Notes: generated by a model from the sequence alone, not told the origin. 64,000 nucleotides of DNA from Pilosibacter fragilis (GCF_032490495.1 NZ_JAVYJB010000007.1:1-64000), one strand, 5' to 3'; positions 34,334-43,603 are shown, numbered from the stretch's first letter. Program-made: numbers and translations.

Positions 34334-35338
34334 ATGAATTTTATTGTACCAGCCGGTTATACTCCGGATATTGACTTAAAAGAGACCCAGATCGCCATCA
34401 AGGTCGTGAAGGATTTCTTCCAGAAGGAACTTACAAAACAGTTAAATCTGACCCGAGTTTCCGCTCCGTTATTTGTAACGCCGGAATCCGGATTAAATGA
34501 TAACTTGAACGGTGTGGAGCGCCCGGTTGCCTTCGATATTAAGGAAGGCGGAAGAAAGGCAGAGATTGTCCACTCCCTGGCAAAATGGAAACGTTACGCG
34601 TTGAAACAGTACGGCTTCCAGCCGGGTGAAGGTTTATACACCGATATGAACGCCATCCGCCGCGATGAGGACACCGATAACATCCACTCCATCTATGTGG
34701 ACCAGTGGGACTGGGAAAAGGTGATCACGAAGGAGGAGAGAACCCGCGGGACACTGGAAGAGACTGTCCGTGCCGTATATAAGGCATTAAAGATCACAGA
34801 GGACTATATGGCATACGAGTACGACTATATCGGCCGTGTTCTCCCGGAGCACATCGAGTTTATCACATCCCAGGAGCTTGAGGACCTCTACCCGGATCTC
34901 ACCCCGAAGCAGAGAGAGTATGAGATCGTGAAGCTTCACGGCGCTGTGTTTATCGAGCAGATCGGCGGAAAGTTAAAATCCGGAGAGCCGCACGATGGAC
35001 GTGCTCCGGACTATGATGACTGGAAATTAAACGGCGATATTATCGTCTACTATCCGGTTCTCGACATTGCCCTTGAGTTAAGCTCCATGGGTATCCGTGT
35101 GGACGAGATCTCCCTGCACGAGCAGTTAAAGGCGGCAGGCTGTGAGGAGCGCGAGAAGCTTGCATTCCAGAAGGCATTGTTAAACGGAGAGCTTCCATAC
35201 ACCATCGGCGGAGGTATCGGACAGTCCCGTATCTGTATGTTCTTCTTAAGAAAAGCCCATATCGGTGAGATCCAGTCTTCCTTGTGGCCGGATGAGGTCC
35301 GCGAGGAGGCGAATAAGGCGGGAATTCCGCTGCTGTAA
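34334..35338 (+). CDS. asnA: Aspartate-ammonia ligase
   Basis: From 34334 (AAAGGTG 9 bases upstream) the 334-residue enzyme begins MNFIVPAGYTPDIDLKETQ; the longer frame from 34175 has no ribosome site. Length and segments LTRVSAPLFVTPESGLND, HSIYVDQWDWEKV and GGGIGQSRICMFFLRKAHIGE fit AsnA, the class II tRNA-synthetase-like asparagine synthetase that makes asparagine from aspartate, ammonia and ATP. It is transcribed away from the LytTR operon. No T-box was recognised in the leader. Confidence 0.95.
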   Translation: MNFIVPAGYTPDIDLKETQIAIKVVKDFFQKELTKQLNLTRVSAPLFVTPESGLNDNLNGVERPVAFDIKEGGRKAEIVHSLAKWKRYALKQYGFQPGEGLYTDMNAIRRDEDTDNIHSIYVDQWDWEKVITKEERTRGTLEETVRAVYKALKITEDYMAYEYDYIGRVLPEHIEFITSQELEDLYPDLTPKQREYEIVKLHGAVFIEQIGGKLKSGEPHDGRAPDYDDWKLNGDIIVYYPVLDIALELSSMGIRVDEISLHEQLKAAGCEEREKLAFQKALLNGELPYTIGGGIGQSRICMFFLRKAHIGEIQSSLWPDEVREEANKAGIPLL

Positions 35339-35416
35339 GCAGCAGGCGGATGTGGATCTGCACAGACTTATTATGAGAACGACCCGGCGGCGCAAGCCTG
35401 ATCGGTATTAAATATT

Positions 35417-35464
35417 CAGGAAAACAGTTACGGTCCACAAAGATGTGTGCGGTAACTTTTCCTG
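35417..35464 (+). promoter_or_regulatory. Hairpin just ahead of a ribosome site
   Basis: CAGGAAAACAGTTAC at 35417-35431 pairs with GTAACTTTTCCTG at 35452-35464 with a two-base bulge; it ends 5 bases before the GGAGG of the aminopeptidase gene. There is no T-run after it, so it may influence translation or mRNA stability. Confidence 0.45.
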
Positions 35465-35481
35465 CTTATGGAGGTAAAAAA

Positions 35482-37293
35482 ATGGCAAATGAACGTTTGA
35501 GGGAACTCAGGACCCTGATGAAAGTGAGAAATGTGGACGCGTACTATGTTCCGTCTTCCGATTTCCACGATTCTGAGTATGTGGAGGATTATTTCAAATG
35601 CCGCGCATTCCTGTCCGGCTTCACAGGTTCCGCGGGGACCATGGTGATCACCCAGGCTTTTTCCGGCATGTGGACAGATGGAAGATATTTTGTCCAGGCG
35701 AAGAAAGAGCTGGAAGGCCAGGACACACGTCTGATGGCGATGGGCGAGGAGGGCGTCCCGACCATTGAGGAATACCTGATGGACCATATGCCGGAAGGCG
35801 GCGTTTTAGGCTTTGACGGCCGCGTGGTAAATGCTGCCCAGGGAAGAAAATTTGAGACCATGATGGCAGAGAAACATGCCACACTTTCCGTCGGCGATGA
35901 CCTTGCGGGTGAGGTCTGGGAAGAACGCCCGATCCTTCCGGCACCGGAGGTGTGGGTCCTCGACGTGAAGTACGCAGGCGAGACCGTTGCGGAGAAGCTT
36001 GCCCGCCTCAGAACCGCGATGAAGAAGGAACACGCGACCGTGCACATCCTGTCAAGCCTTGACGATGTGGCATGGCTCTTTAATATCCGCAAAAATTCCG
36101 ACGACGGAAATGTACTGGCACCGGCATTCACCCTGATCACAGAGGATGAGGCGAGACTTTTTATTAACAGTCGCAAATTCTCCCCGGAGCTCCGCGCTTA
36201 TTTTGAGGAGAATCATGTCGCCATCGAAAAATACGACGCGATCTACGACGCGGTGGCAGGGATCAGAAACGAGACGGTCCTCTTAGAGCCGGGTAAGGTA
36301 AACTTTGCCCTCTATAAGAAAATCGATGCCTCCAACCGCATTGTGGAGGCTATGAACCCGACTTCCCGGATGAAGGCAGTGAAGAACCCGGTGGAGATGG
36401 AAAACCTTCGCAAAGCTCATTTAAAGGACGGCGTGGCGTTGACGAAATTCCTGTACTGGATGAAGAAGAACGCGGGAAAAGTGGAACTCACAGAGACAGA
36501 GGCCGCAGAGCGCCTGGAGGATTACCGCAAGGCCCAGGAAGGTTACCTCGGACCGAGCTTCACGACGATCTCCGCATTCGGCTCCAACGCGGCGATGTGC
36601 CACTACCATGCGACAAAGGAGCAGGAGAGCCCGGTGGGAACAGATGGCTTCTATCTGGTAGACTCTGGCGGACAGTACTATGAGGGAACCACGGACGTCA
36701 CAAGAACCATCGCGGTCGGTCATGTGACAGACGAGATGAAGGAACACTTTACACTTGTCATGATGGGAATGCTCCGCCTGATGAACGCGAAATTTTTATA
36801 CGGCTGCCGGGGTCTCAATGTGGATTACCTTGCGAGAGGACCGCTCTGGGAGCGGGGTTTCGACTTCAACCACGGTACCGGACATGGCGTTGGCTTCTTA
36901 TCCGCTGTCCATGAGCGACCGAACGGCATCCGCTGGCGCATCGTTCCGGAGCGTCAGGATTCCTGCGTTCTGGAGGAGGGCATGCTCACATCCGACGAGC
37001 CGGGTCTTTACATCGAGGGCAGCCACGGAATCCGTACTGAGAACCTGTCCCTCTGCAGAAAGGCAGAGAAGAATGAGTACGGTCAGTTCATGTGCTTCGA
37101 GAATATGACATTTGCGCCCATCGATCTCGATGCGGTGGATATTTCCGTTATGGAGCCGTCTGATGTGAGAATGCTGAACGCGTACCATAAAGAAGTCTGC
37201 GAGAAGCTTTCCCCGTATATGACTGAGGAAGAGAACGAGTGGTTAAAAGAAGCGACAAGACCGATTGGAGAGGATTACACATGGCGGATTTAG
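35482..37293 (+). CDS. M24 family aminopeptidase P (Xaa-Pro aminopeptidase)
   Basis: The start at 35482 follows GGAGGTAAAAAA; the enzyme has 603 residues, matching the long, three-domain form of aminopeptidase P. Two creatinase-like N-terminal domains (about 1-315) precede the pita-bread catalytic domain. Metal ligands are visible: the two Asp in LVDSGGQYYEGTTDVTRT near 393-405, His in HGTGHGVGF near 464, Glu in TSDEPGLY, and the last Glu in GIRTENL. It removes N-terminal residues before proline from peptides in the cytoplasm. It overlaps the next gene by 13 bases. Confidence 0.93.
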   Translation: MANERLRELRTLMKVRNVDAYYVPSSDFHDSEYVEDYFKCRAFLSGFTGSAGTMVITQAFSGMWTDGRYFVQAKKELEGQDTRLMAMGEEGVPTIEEYLMDHMPEGGVLGFDGRVVNAAQGRKFETMMAEKHATLSVGDDLAGEVWEERPILPAPEVWVLDVKYAGETVAEKLARLRTAMKKEHATVHILSSLDDVAWLFNIRKNSDDGNVLAPAFTLITEDEARLFINSRKFSPELRAYFEENHVAIEKYDAIYDAVAGIRNETVLLEPGKVNFALYKKIDASNRIVEAMNPTSRMKAVKNPVEMENLRKAHLKDGVALTKFLYWMKKNAGKVELTETEAAERLEDYRKAQEGYLGPSFTTISAFGSNAAMCHYHATKEQESPVGTDGFYLVDSGGQYYEGTTDVTRTIAVGHVTDEMKEHFTLVMMGMLRLMNAKFLYGCRGLNVDYLARGPLWERGFDFNHGTGHGVGFLSAVHERPNGIRWRIVPERQDSCVLEEGMLTSDEPGLYIEGSHGIRTENLSLCRKAEKNEYGQFMCFENMTFAPIDLDAVDISVMEPSDVRMLNAYHKEVCEKLSPYMTEEENEWLKEATRPIGEDYTWRI

Positions 37294-38264
37294 AGAAAAA
37301 CATTCTGGTGGTGATCCCGGTAAACGAGGATCACAAGAAGTTCCTTGAAGAAAAAGCCGCCTCAGGTGACAAGAACTGCTGCATCCGATATGTGAGCGGC
37401 GAGGAAGTCACAAAGGAGGACGCGGAACGGGCAAATGTTATCATCGGAAACGTAGATCCATCCCTGCTCTCCGGCACGAAGAACCTGGAGCTGCTCCAGT
37501 TAAATTCTGCTGGGGCAGATCTCTATATCAAGGCCGGTGTGATGCCGGAGGGAGCAGTGCTCGCAAACGCCACAGGTGCTTACGGACTCGCGGTCTCCGA
37601 GCATATGCTGGGTCTTACGTTCGACCTGATCAGACGTTTAAACCAGTATCATGCCAATCAGGCAGAGCATGTATGGAAAGCCATGGGAAATATCATTTCC
37701 GTGGAAGGTTCCACGATCCTTGTCCTGGGTCTGGGCGATATCGGCGGGGATTACGCGAGAAAGGTCCACGCGCTGGGCGCCCATGTGATCGGTGTCCGCC
37801 GTACGAACCGGAATAAGCCGGATTACCTGGATGAGCAGCACACGATGGATGATCTGGATACGCTCTTAGGCAGGGCAGATATTGTTGCCATGGTCCTTCC
37901 GGGCGGAAGCGCTACGAACCACATCATGGATGAGAGAAGACTCCGCCTGATGAAAAAGGGCGCATACCTCATCAATGTGGGCCGCGGAAACGCCATCGAT
38001 CCGGATGGACTTTATAAAGTTTTAAAAGATGGACATCTCGGCGGCTGTGGTCTCGATGTTACGGAGCCGGAACCGCTTCCGGCGGACAGCCCGTTGTGGG
38101 AGCTTGAGAACCTTGTGATCACGCCTCATGTGGCAGGTAATTTTTTCCTCCCGGAGACATTTGAGCGGATCATCCGGATCGCGGGAGAAAATCTCGCGGC
38201 CTGGGCGAACGGAACGCCGTACCGGAATGTGGTGGATTTTACGACGGGATATAGAAAGCAATAG
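37281..38264 (+). CDS. D-isomer specific 2-hydroxyacid dehydrogenase
   Basis: ATG 37281, inside the end of the peptidase gene and behind GGAGAGG, gives 327 residues. The C-terminal NAD-binding domain has LGLGDIGGDYARKV near 147. The catalytic set is visible as Arg in NVGRGNAID near 235, Glu in LDVTEPEPLP, and His in ITPHVAG. The substrate is not clear; it could be phosphoglycerate-, glyoxylate- or 2-oxoacid-type. Coupling to aminopeptidase P may be incidental. A terminator follows. Confidence 0.88.
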   Translation: MADLEKNILVVIPVNEDHKKFLEEKAASGDKNCCIRYVSGEEVTKEDAERANVIIGNVDPSLLSGTKNLELLQLNSAGADLYIKAGVMPEGAVLANATGAYGLAVSEHMLGLTFDLIRRLNQYHANQAEHVWKAMGNIISVEGSTILVLGLGDIGGDYARKVHALGAHVIGVRRTNRNKPDYLDEQHTMDDLDTLLGRADIVAMVLPGGSATNHIMDERRLRLMKKGAYLINVGRGNAIDPDGLYKVLKDGHLGGCGLDVTEPEPLPADSPLWELENLVITPHVAGNFFLPETFERIIRIAGENLAAWANGTPYRNVVDFTTGYRKQ

Positions 38265-38281
38265 TCAGATAAAAAGTAAAG

Positions 38282-38334
38282 ACAGCTGTTCTTTTGTGTG
38301 CTTATATGGCGGGTAAAGAGGACGGCTGTTTTTG
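38282..38334 (+). terminator. Likely Rho-independent terminator
   Basis: ACAGCTGTTCTTT at 38282-38294 pairs with AAAGAGGACGGCTGT at 38315-38329 (small mismatches), followed by TTTTT. Confidence 0.6.
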
Positions 38335-38468
38335 CTGTCATGCATTCGAAAGAGGCAGGAGGTAGAGGTCTCCTGTGAATATGAAAGTTAGAAAAACAGC
38401 AAAAACAGCAACAAAAAATGCAGGACAGCCGTAAAAACTATCCTGCACAGGTTTGAAGTTATTATATT

Positions 38469-39116
38469 TTAGAAGCTCGTCTCGTATTTTTTCTTCTTTT
38501 CCGCCTCCGGTGCATAAGCAATCGGGTAGATGACGGATGCCATGAGGAGCGCGCCGACCACATCGATCACGGAGTGCTGCTTTAAGAACATTGTTGCCAG
38601 GCAGATCAGAACCATCAGAACGCCGGATGCCCCGATGATCATCGGATGTTTCTTTAATTCTTCGCTGTGGCAGACCGCGATGTGGACACCGACGGAGTTG
38701 TATACATGGATGCTCGGGAAGACGTTGATGCACGGATCAATGCTCCAGAGTCTCGATACCAGGTAGCAGAAAATATTTTTATCCGGATCGATCGCTGGAC
38801 GGAAGTCCGTTCCGTTCGGGAACAGGGTGCAGACGAGAAGACTGATCGTCATTCCTGTGAAAAGGAAGGTGCAGAGCCTGTAATAGTCATCACGATTCCG
38901 AAAGAAGAAAAATGCGATGGTGGCTGCTACATATAAAAACCACATCAGATAAGGTACGATAAAGATCTCTTCGAAAGGAATCATATCATCGAGTGCCGTG
39001 TGCATGACGTGGTAAGGTTTGTTGATGTTTTCCTGAAGTCTTGCAAACCAGGGGATATAGATGAATGCATAGGACAGCATCCATACATGCCCATATTTTC
39101 TTATCAGCTTTTTCAA
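38469..39116 (-). CDS. PAP2-type membrane phosphatase
   Basis: The best start is TTG at 39116 on the minus strand, eight bases after AAAGGAGG, giving 215 residues; an ATG-started frame reaches 39185 without a ribosome site. Five to six membrane helices are present, with the PAP2/inositolphosphotransferase motifs FPSIHVYNSVG near 137 and a LKQHSVIDVVGA segment near 180 holding the second histidine. Such enzymes dephosphorylate lipid phosphates such as phosphatidate or undecaprenyl diphosphate. Family membership is clear, substrate is not. Confidence 0.82.
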   Translation of the reverse strand: MKKLIRKYGHVWMLSYAFIYIPWFARLQENINKPYHVMHTALDDMIPFEEIFIVPYLMWFLYVAATIAFFFFRNRDDYYRLCTFLFTGMTISLLVCTLFPNGTDFRPAIDPDKNIFCYLVSRLWSIDPCINVFPSIHVYNSVGVHIAVCHSEELKKHPMIIGASGVLMVLICLATMFLKQHSVIDVVGALLMASVIYPIAYAPEAEKKKKYETSF

Positions 39117-39204
39117 AAGGATGACCTCCTTTACTTTCGGAACAGGCATCATATTTATAGGCCTGCTCTGTAATACTTTTGTCATATTTCTCTTGCGTTG
39201 CCAA

Positions 39205-39233
39205 ATTATAACACTTTAAAAGTGGGGTTTCAA
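39205..39233 (-). promoter_or_regulatory. Promoter of the PAP2 gene
   Basis: On the minus strand, TTGAAA (39228-39233) and TATAAT (39205-39210) are 17 bases apart. The -35 box lies inside the small palindrome GGGGTTGAAACCCC, a possible regulator site. Confidence 0.75.
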
Positions 39234-39300
39234 CCCCCATTGGTAAATTTTTATCGAAAAGTAAGGAACACTTTAGAAATGTAAGAGGGCGGTAAGACTT

Positions 39301-39329
39301 TTGACATTGTTTCGGCTTTATGGTATGTT
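39301..39329 (+). promoter_or_regulatory. Promoter of the cdd-deoC-deoB operon
   Basis: Consensus TTGACA at 39301-39306, 17-base spacer, TATGTT at 39324-39329. Confidence 0.75.
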
Positions 39330-39377
39330 AAAGGAAGAAAATATATTCGGATTTTCAAACCTGGAGGGAGGAAATTC

Positions 39378-39794
39378 ATGGAAAATAAAGAACTGGTAAG
39401 GGAAGCTCTGGAAGCAAGAAAACAGTCCTACTGCCCATATTCCAGCTTTGCGGTGGGAGCAGCGCTTCTATGCGGGGACGGAACGATTTTTCGCGGCTGC
39501 AATATCGAAAACGCGGCGTATCCGGCGACAAACTGTGCGGAGCGGACGGCGATGTTTAAGGCTGTCAGCGAGGGAAATATGGACTTTCGGGCGATCGCCA
39601 TCGTGGGCGGTCCGAAGGGAAAAGAACCGAAAGATTTCTGCGCACCCTGCGGCGTCTGCCGCCAGGTGATGGCAGAGTTTTGTGACCCGGAGACCTTTCG
39701 GATCGTCCTTATGAATGGAGACGGGGAGATCCGGGATTACCTCCTGAAAGAGCTGCTACCGTTAGGCTTTACGGGGAAAGCACTGGAAAAATAG
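39378..39794 (+). CDS. cdd: Cytidine deaminase
   Basis: The 138-residue enzyme starts behind GGAGGGAGG. It has the zinc-binding catalytic motif NCAERTA (Cys and Glu, residues about 53-59), preceded by GCNIENAAYPAT, and the second zinc pair PCGVCRQV near 90. Length fits the tetrameric cytidine deaminase family. It converts cytidine and deoxycytidine to uridine forms. It heads a nucleoside-salvage operon with deoC and deoB, 31 bases apart from deoC. Confidence 0.95.
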   Translation: MENKELVREALEARKQSYCPYSSFAVGAALLCGDGTIFRGCNIENAAYPATNCAERTAMFKAVSEGNMDFRAIAIVGGPKGKEPKDFCAPCGVCRQVMAEFCDPETFRIVLMNGDGEIRDYLLKELLPLGFTGKALEK

Positions 39795-39825
39795 AAGGCA
39801 CACTGGAAAGGATGTAAGAGAAAAT

Positions 39826-40500
39826 ATGACATACAGAGATATATTGAAGAAAGTTGATCATACACTGTTAAAACAGCCGTCCACCTGGGAACAGATCAGG
39901 GAGATCTGCGATGACGCGGTAAAATATGGAACCGCATCCGTCTGCATCCCGCCGTCCTACGTAAAGCAGGCGGCAGAATATCTGGATGGGAAGATGCCCG
40001 TCTGTACCGTCATCGGATTCCCGAACGGGTACAACACGACGTCTGTGAAAGTCTTTGAGACGAAAGAGGCGTTAAAAGACGGAGCGGAAGAGATTGACAT
40101 GGTGATCAACATCGGCTGGGTCAGGATGGGACAGTACGATAAGGTCCTGGCGGAGATCAATGCCTTAAAAGAGGCCTGCGGAGATCACATTTTAAAGGTC
40201 ATCATCGAGACCTGCCTTCTCACGGATGAGGAGAAGATAAAGATGTGTGAGACTGTAGCTGCTTCTGGAGCGGACTTTATCAAGACGTCCACTGGATTTT
40301 CTGCCGCAGGGGCTACAAAGCCGGATGTGGCGCTTATGAAGGCCCATATGACTGCCGGAAAGAAGATCAAGGCAGCAGGAGGAATCACCGATTTCAACGA
40401 CGCGAGGGAGTTTGTCCTCCTCGGCGCTGACCGTCTCGGAACGAGCCGCCTTGTGGAACAGGCGAAAAAGAAAGGGGGAGATTTAGATGCCGAAATATAA
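39826..40500 (+). CDS. deoC: Deoxyribose-phosphate aldolase
   Basis: The 224-residue class I aldolase shows KVDHTLLKQP at the N-terminus, the active-site region KVIIETCLL near 125, and the Schiff-base lysine in FIKTSTGF near 153. It splits deoxyribose 5-phosphate into glyceraldehyde 3-phosphate and acetaldehyde. The gene overlaps deoB by 14 bases, whose product supplies its substrate, so the two are translationally coupled. Confidence 0.95.
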   Translation: MTYRDILKKVDHTLLKQPSTWEQIREICDDAVKYGTASVCIPPSYVKQAAEYLDGKMPVCTVIGFPNGYNTTSVKVFETKEALKDGAEEIDMVINIGWVRMGQYDKVLAEINALKEACGDHILKVIIETCLLTDEEKIKMCETVAASGADFIKTSTGFSAAGATKPDVALMKAHMTAGKKIKAAGGITDFNDAREFVLLGADRLGTSRLVEQAKKKGGDLDAEI

Positions 40501-41680
40501 TCGGATTTTTACGATCGTCATAGATTCCTTGGGAACCGGCGCTATGCCGGATTCCGAAAAGTTTGGTGACGTGGGCGTGGATACCTTGGGACATATCGCG
40601 GAACACATGAAGGGGTTCCATATCCCGAATCTCCAGAAGCTTGGAATCGCGAACTTAAGACCATTAAAGGGAGTTGCCCCGGTGGAAGAGCCGACGGGCC
40701 GCTTCACAAAGTTCTCCGAGGCCAGCAACGGCAAGGACACTATGACCGGACACTGGGAGATGATGGGAATCTACACGACGAAACCGTTTAAGACCTTCAC
40801 GGATCACGGTTTCCCGAAGGAGCTGATCGAGGAGCTGGAAAAACGCACCGGTCACAAAGTAATAGGAAATAAGAGCGCCAGCGGAACCGCGATCCTGGAC
40901 GAACTCGGCGAGGAGGAGATCGCCACAGGCCACATGATCGTCTACACCTCCGCGGATTCAGTTCTACAGATCTGCGGAAATGAGGAAACATTTGGTCTCG
41001 ACGAGCTGTACCGATGCTGCGGGATCGCAAGAGAGATTACGATGAAGGAAGAGTGGCGCGTGGGCCGCGTCATCGCGAGACCGTATGTTGGAAAGAAAAA
41101 GGGAGAGTTTGTCCGCACCAGCAATCGCCATGACTACGCGTTAAAGCCGACCGGGACAACGGCGCTCGATATCTTAAAGGACAACGGATACGATGTGATC
41201 TCCGTCGGAAAGATCCGCGATATCTTTGACGGCCAGGGCATCACGGAGGCATTCCGCTCCAAGAGCTCCGTCCACGGAATGGAACAGACTATTGAAATCT
41301 GCAAAGATAAGGATTTCAAGGGACTCTGCTTTGTGAATCTCGTGGATTTCGATGCCCTCTGGGGCCACAGGAGAAATCCGGTGGGTTATGGGGAAGAACT
41401 GGAGCGCTTTGATGTGAAGCTTGGCGAACTCCTTGAAAACCTCCGGGAAGGTGATCTTTTGATGATCACGGCGGATCACGGGAATGATCCGACTTACACG
41501 GGAACAGACCATACGAGAGAAAAAGTTCCATTTATTGCCTACTCCCCATCTATGAAAGAGAAGGGAATGTTTGAGGAACAGAAGACCTTTGGTGTCATCG
41601 GCGCGACGGTGCTCGATAACTTCGGGCTTAAAAAAGCGGAGAATATGATCGGGGAGTCGATCTTAAAAGAATTAGAATGA
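40487..41680 (+). CDS. deoB: Phosphopentomutase
   Basis: The 397-residue enzyme of the alkaline phosphatase superfamily has the metal-site motifs DSLGTGAMPDS near the N-terminus, GKDTMTGHWEMMG near 85 with the phosphorylated threonine, and ITADHGNDPTYTGTDHTRE near 325. It converts (deoxy)ribose 1-phosphate to the 5-phosphate, feeding DeoC. AAGGGGGAG precedes the start within the deoC end. A bidirectional terminator follows. Confidence 0.95.
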   Translation: MPKYNRIFTIVIDSLGTGAMPDSEKFGDVGVDTLGHIAEHMKGFHIPNLQKLGIANLRPLKGVAPVEEPTGRFTKFSEASNGKDTMTGHWEMMGIYTTKPFKTFTDHGFPKELIEELEKRTGHKVIGNKSASGTAILDELGEEEIATGHMIVYTSADSVLQICGNEETFGLDELYRCCGIAREITMKEEWRVGRVIARPYVGKKKGEFVRTSNRHDYALKPTGTTALDILKDNGYDVISVGKIRDIFDGQGITEAFRSKSSVHGMEQTIEICKDKDFKGLCFVNLVDFDALWGHRRNPVGYGEELERFDVKLGELLENLREGDLLMITADHGNDPTYTGTDHTREKVPFIAYSPSMKEKGMFEEQKTFGVIGATVLDNFGLKKAENMIGESILKELE

Positions 41681-41742
41681 TCGGGATCTGCCTGAGATCT
41701 GCGTGGATCCGATAGTTTCGTGGAACAGGTAAAATAGAATAA

Positions 41743-41792
41743 AAAAGGAAGATCCGCATCCCCGGTATCCGGGAAATGTGGATCTTCCTTTT
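41743..41792. terminator. Bidirectional terminator after deoB
   Basis: AAAAGGAAGATCCGCAT and ATGTGGATCTTCCTTTT form a long stem with an inner CCCGG/CCGGG hairpin; T-runs on both strands serve deoB and the converging small gene. Confidence 0.85.
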
Positions 41793-41815
41793 ATGTTCAG
41801 ACAGAAGTGCGAGAC

Positions 41816-42037
41816 TTATTCTGCGCCGAGTTTCGTTTTTACATCCTCGATGGACATGTTCTTCTCTTTTACGATCGCGTATAATTCAGCCATTTCTTTG
41901 GCCTCGATCTGTTTTTCAATGTCCTTTTTCTGAGTTCTTAATGCTTTTAATTTCTGCTCTGTCTCTTCGATAGAAGCAAGGACCTCATTTAAAAGATCCT
42001 GCGGAGCAACGTCAGTCTTCTTTCTTCCTCTTGGCAT
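41816..42037 (-). CDS. Small charged coiled-coil protein
   Basis: The 73-residue minus-strand product begins MPRGRKKTD, a basic arm like an AT-hook, followed by a helical coiled-coil (about 12-52, ETEQKLKALRTQKKDIEKQ) and a short C-terminal helix MSIEDVKTKLGAE. GGGAGGGATT precedes the start. Similar small proteins are widespread in Lachnospiraceae without known role. The arm plus coiled coil suggests a nucleic-acid-binding dimer, which is inference. Confidence 0.65.
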   Translation of the reverse strand: MPRGRKKTDVAPQDLLNEVLASIEETEQKLKALRTQKKDIEKQIEAKEMAELYAIVKEKNMSIEDVKTKLGAE

Positions 42038-42216
42038 AATTACAATCCCTCCTGTGCAGGTTCATATTATTGGAATCCGCGAATCGGATTCTTATACACT
42101 ATACTATAAACAAGATGTATTGGGAATGCAAGAGAAAAATAGGAGATGTCAGTCTTTTTTTTAAATCGTGTAGATAGAACAGGAAAAATCCATTACAAAA
42201 AAATTTCAAAAAACTG

Positions 42217-42245
42217 TTGACAATTTCGAAAAAATAGGTTAAACT
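42217..42245 (+). promoter_or_regulatory. Promoter of the tRNA-Val/Met/Met cluster
   Basis: Consensus TTGACA at 42217-42222, 17-base spacer, TAAACT at 42240-42245. Confidence 0.7.
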
Positions 42246-42288
42246 GTCAAAGCAATCGTGCTTGACGGAAACGTCAGACGGAAGCAAT

Positions 42289-42361
42289 GGGGTCTTAGCT
42301 CAGCTGGGAGAGCATCTGCCTTACAAGCAGAGGGTCATAGGTTCGAGCCCTATAGGTCCCA
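42289..42361 (+). tRNA. tRNA-Val (anticodon TAC)
   Basis: Acceptor arms GGGGTCT and AGGTCCC (two G-U pairs) with discriminator A, D-arm GCTC-AGCTGGGA-GAGC, anticodon loop CTTACAA, and T-loop GTTCGAGCC. The 73-base gene has no encoded CCA. It leads a three-tRNA transcript. Confidence 0.93.
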
Positions 42362-42389
42362 TTTATATGAAAAATATCATATTGATCAT

Positions 42390-42463
42390 GGCGGAATAGC
42401 TCAGTTGGCTAGAGCACACGGTTCATACCCGTGGTGTCGAGAGTTCAAATCTCCCTTCCGCTA
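42390..42463 (+). tRNA. tRNA-Met (anticodon CAT), copy 1
   Basis: 74 bases with acceptor arms GGCGGAA and TTCCGCT, D-arm GCTC/GAGC, anticodon stem CACGG/CCGTG and loop TTCATAC. The loop and acceptor resemble elongator methionine tRNA rather than the initiator or tRNA-Ile2(CAT). The T-stem contains one A-C mismatch (GAGAG against CTCCC). Confidence 0.88.
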
Positions 42464-42467
42464 CTAT

Positions 42468-42541
42468 GGCGGAATAGCTCAGTTGGCTAGAGCACACGGT
42501 TCATACCCGTGGTGTCGAGAGTTCAAATCTCCCTTCCGCTA
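42468..42541 (+). tRNA. tRNA-Met (anticodon CAT), copy 2
   Basis: This 74-base gene is identical to the preceding copy, separated by only four bases, including the same T-stem mismatch. A strong terminator follows. Confidence 0.88.
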
Positions 42542-42546
42542 CGATT

Positions 42547-42585
42547 GAAAATCCCGGGAATCTGAGAAGGTTCCCGGGATTTTTT
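42547..42585 (+). terminator. Terminator of the tRNA cluster
   Basis: AAATCCCGGGAA and TTCCCGGGATTT form a perfect 12-bp stem, followed by TTTTT. Confidence 0.9.
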
Positions 42586-42691
42586 CGATTATAATAGTTT
42601 TTCTGAAATATTCTGCTGTACCAAACAGAAAAGAACATCTGCAATGATCCTGCAAACATATGAAAGGCTCTGTTGGTGTCTGGATTTTCAC

Positions 42692-43603
42692 TTAAAAGAT
42701 TCCCGGTAATACTGTCGCAAGATAATATCCGACCCAGAATGATGCTGAATTCGCGATAAACGAATAGAGAACGAAGTCACCGTTTTCCTTTTTGGGGGAC
42801 ACTCTCTTCAAAAACCTGCAATACAGACCTGCCTCCAGCGCAAAGACTATGACCTCGAAAAAGACATAGCTTGTGATAAAGGCCAACGGACCGGCATTGT
42901 AATGAATGATATTGAGAAGCAGATTTAAGAGAAGCTGCGTCGTGATATTTACAAGCGCAAGGATCTGCAGCTGCTTTTTCTGCCGGAAGCCGAATAACAG
43001 CCCGACGACCATTTCAATTGCGATCGTAAGAAGGATACGGACCGCGAGCGATAAAAGCTCCATTCGATAATTATAGGAACGATACGCGTTGATCCGCTCG
43101 TTTGTGCTCAGGTCCTCATTGTATTCCACGGATCCGATCCGGACGCCCTCCATGTCAACGGTGTAATAAGTATCAAATGCATAACGCTCATAGCTTCCGC
43201 TTGATACAAAGGTCCCGGTTTCCGGATAATACAGGAGGATCTTAAAATCCTCCGGTGGATAATAGGTCCAGGCGATCTCACCGGTTTCGCTTACCGTCCA
43301 GCCCCTCTGAAGGAAATAATATCCGTCAGGATCCTTGTAATCTACAAAAGCTTTCCAGATGTTCCGGTCAAGATCATAGAGCTGCTCATTTCTGGCGGTG
43401 CCGTCCCAGACTTGTGCAGGTCCTGTACATTTCTCCTTTGAAAGCAGTGTGCCATAGCACAGATCATCGCTCATATTTTTGAACTGGATGCGCACCGAGG
43501 GCTTTGGACCCATATCAGCTTTCGCGGTGATCGGAAGTGCTGTGACTGCAAAGATCATGCAGAACAGCAGCATGAAAAGCCCGACATACATTCTTTTTTT
43601 CAT
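42692..43603 (-). CDS. Membrane protein with large extracellular domain
   Basis: The 303-residue product starts with MKKRMYVGLFMLLFCM, a signal peptide or anchor helix (about 6-28), followed by an outside domain of about 150 residues (KPSVRIQFKNM, GYYFLQRGW). Four membrane helices lie in the C-terminal 120 residues. I do not recognise the family. The arrangement resembles orphan membrane proteins next to tRNA clusters without shared function. It has its own promoter. GGAGGTTCCTGG precedes the start. Confidence 0.65.
   Translation of the reverse strand: MKKRMYVGLFMLLFCMIFAVTALPITAKADMGPKPSVRIQFKNMSDDLCYGTLLSKEKCTGPAQVWDGTARNEQLYDLDRNIWKAFVDYKDPDGYYFLQRGWTVSETGEIAWTYYPPEDFKILLYYPETGTFVSSGSYERYAFDTYYTVDMEGVRIGSVEYNEDLSTNERINAYRSYNYRMELLSLAVRILLTIAIEMVVGLLFGFRQKKQLQILALVNITTQLLLNLLLNIIHYNAGPLAFITSYVFFEVIVFALEAGLYCRFLKRVSPKKENGDFVLYSFIANSASFWVGYYLATVLPGIF

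Noticed and set aside
41776..41973. A 65-residue plus-strand frame after deoB
   Set aside because: It is antisense to the small charged coiled-coil gene, which has a good ribosome site and protein-like sequence.
42390..42541. Near-perfect tandem repeat of about 78 bp, at first sight CRISPR-like
   Set aside because: The repeats are two full tRNA-Met genes with cloverleaf arms and anticodon CAT.
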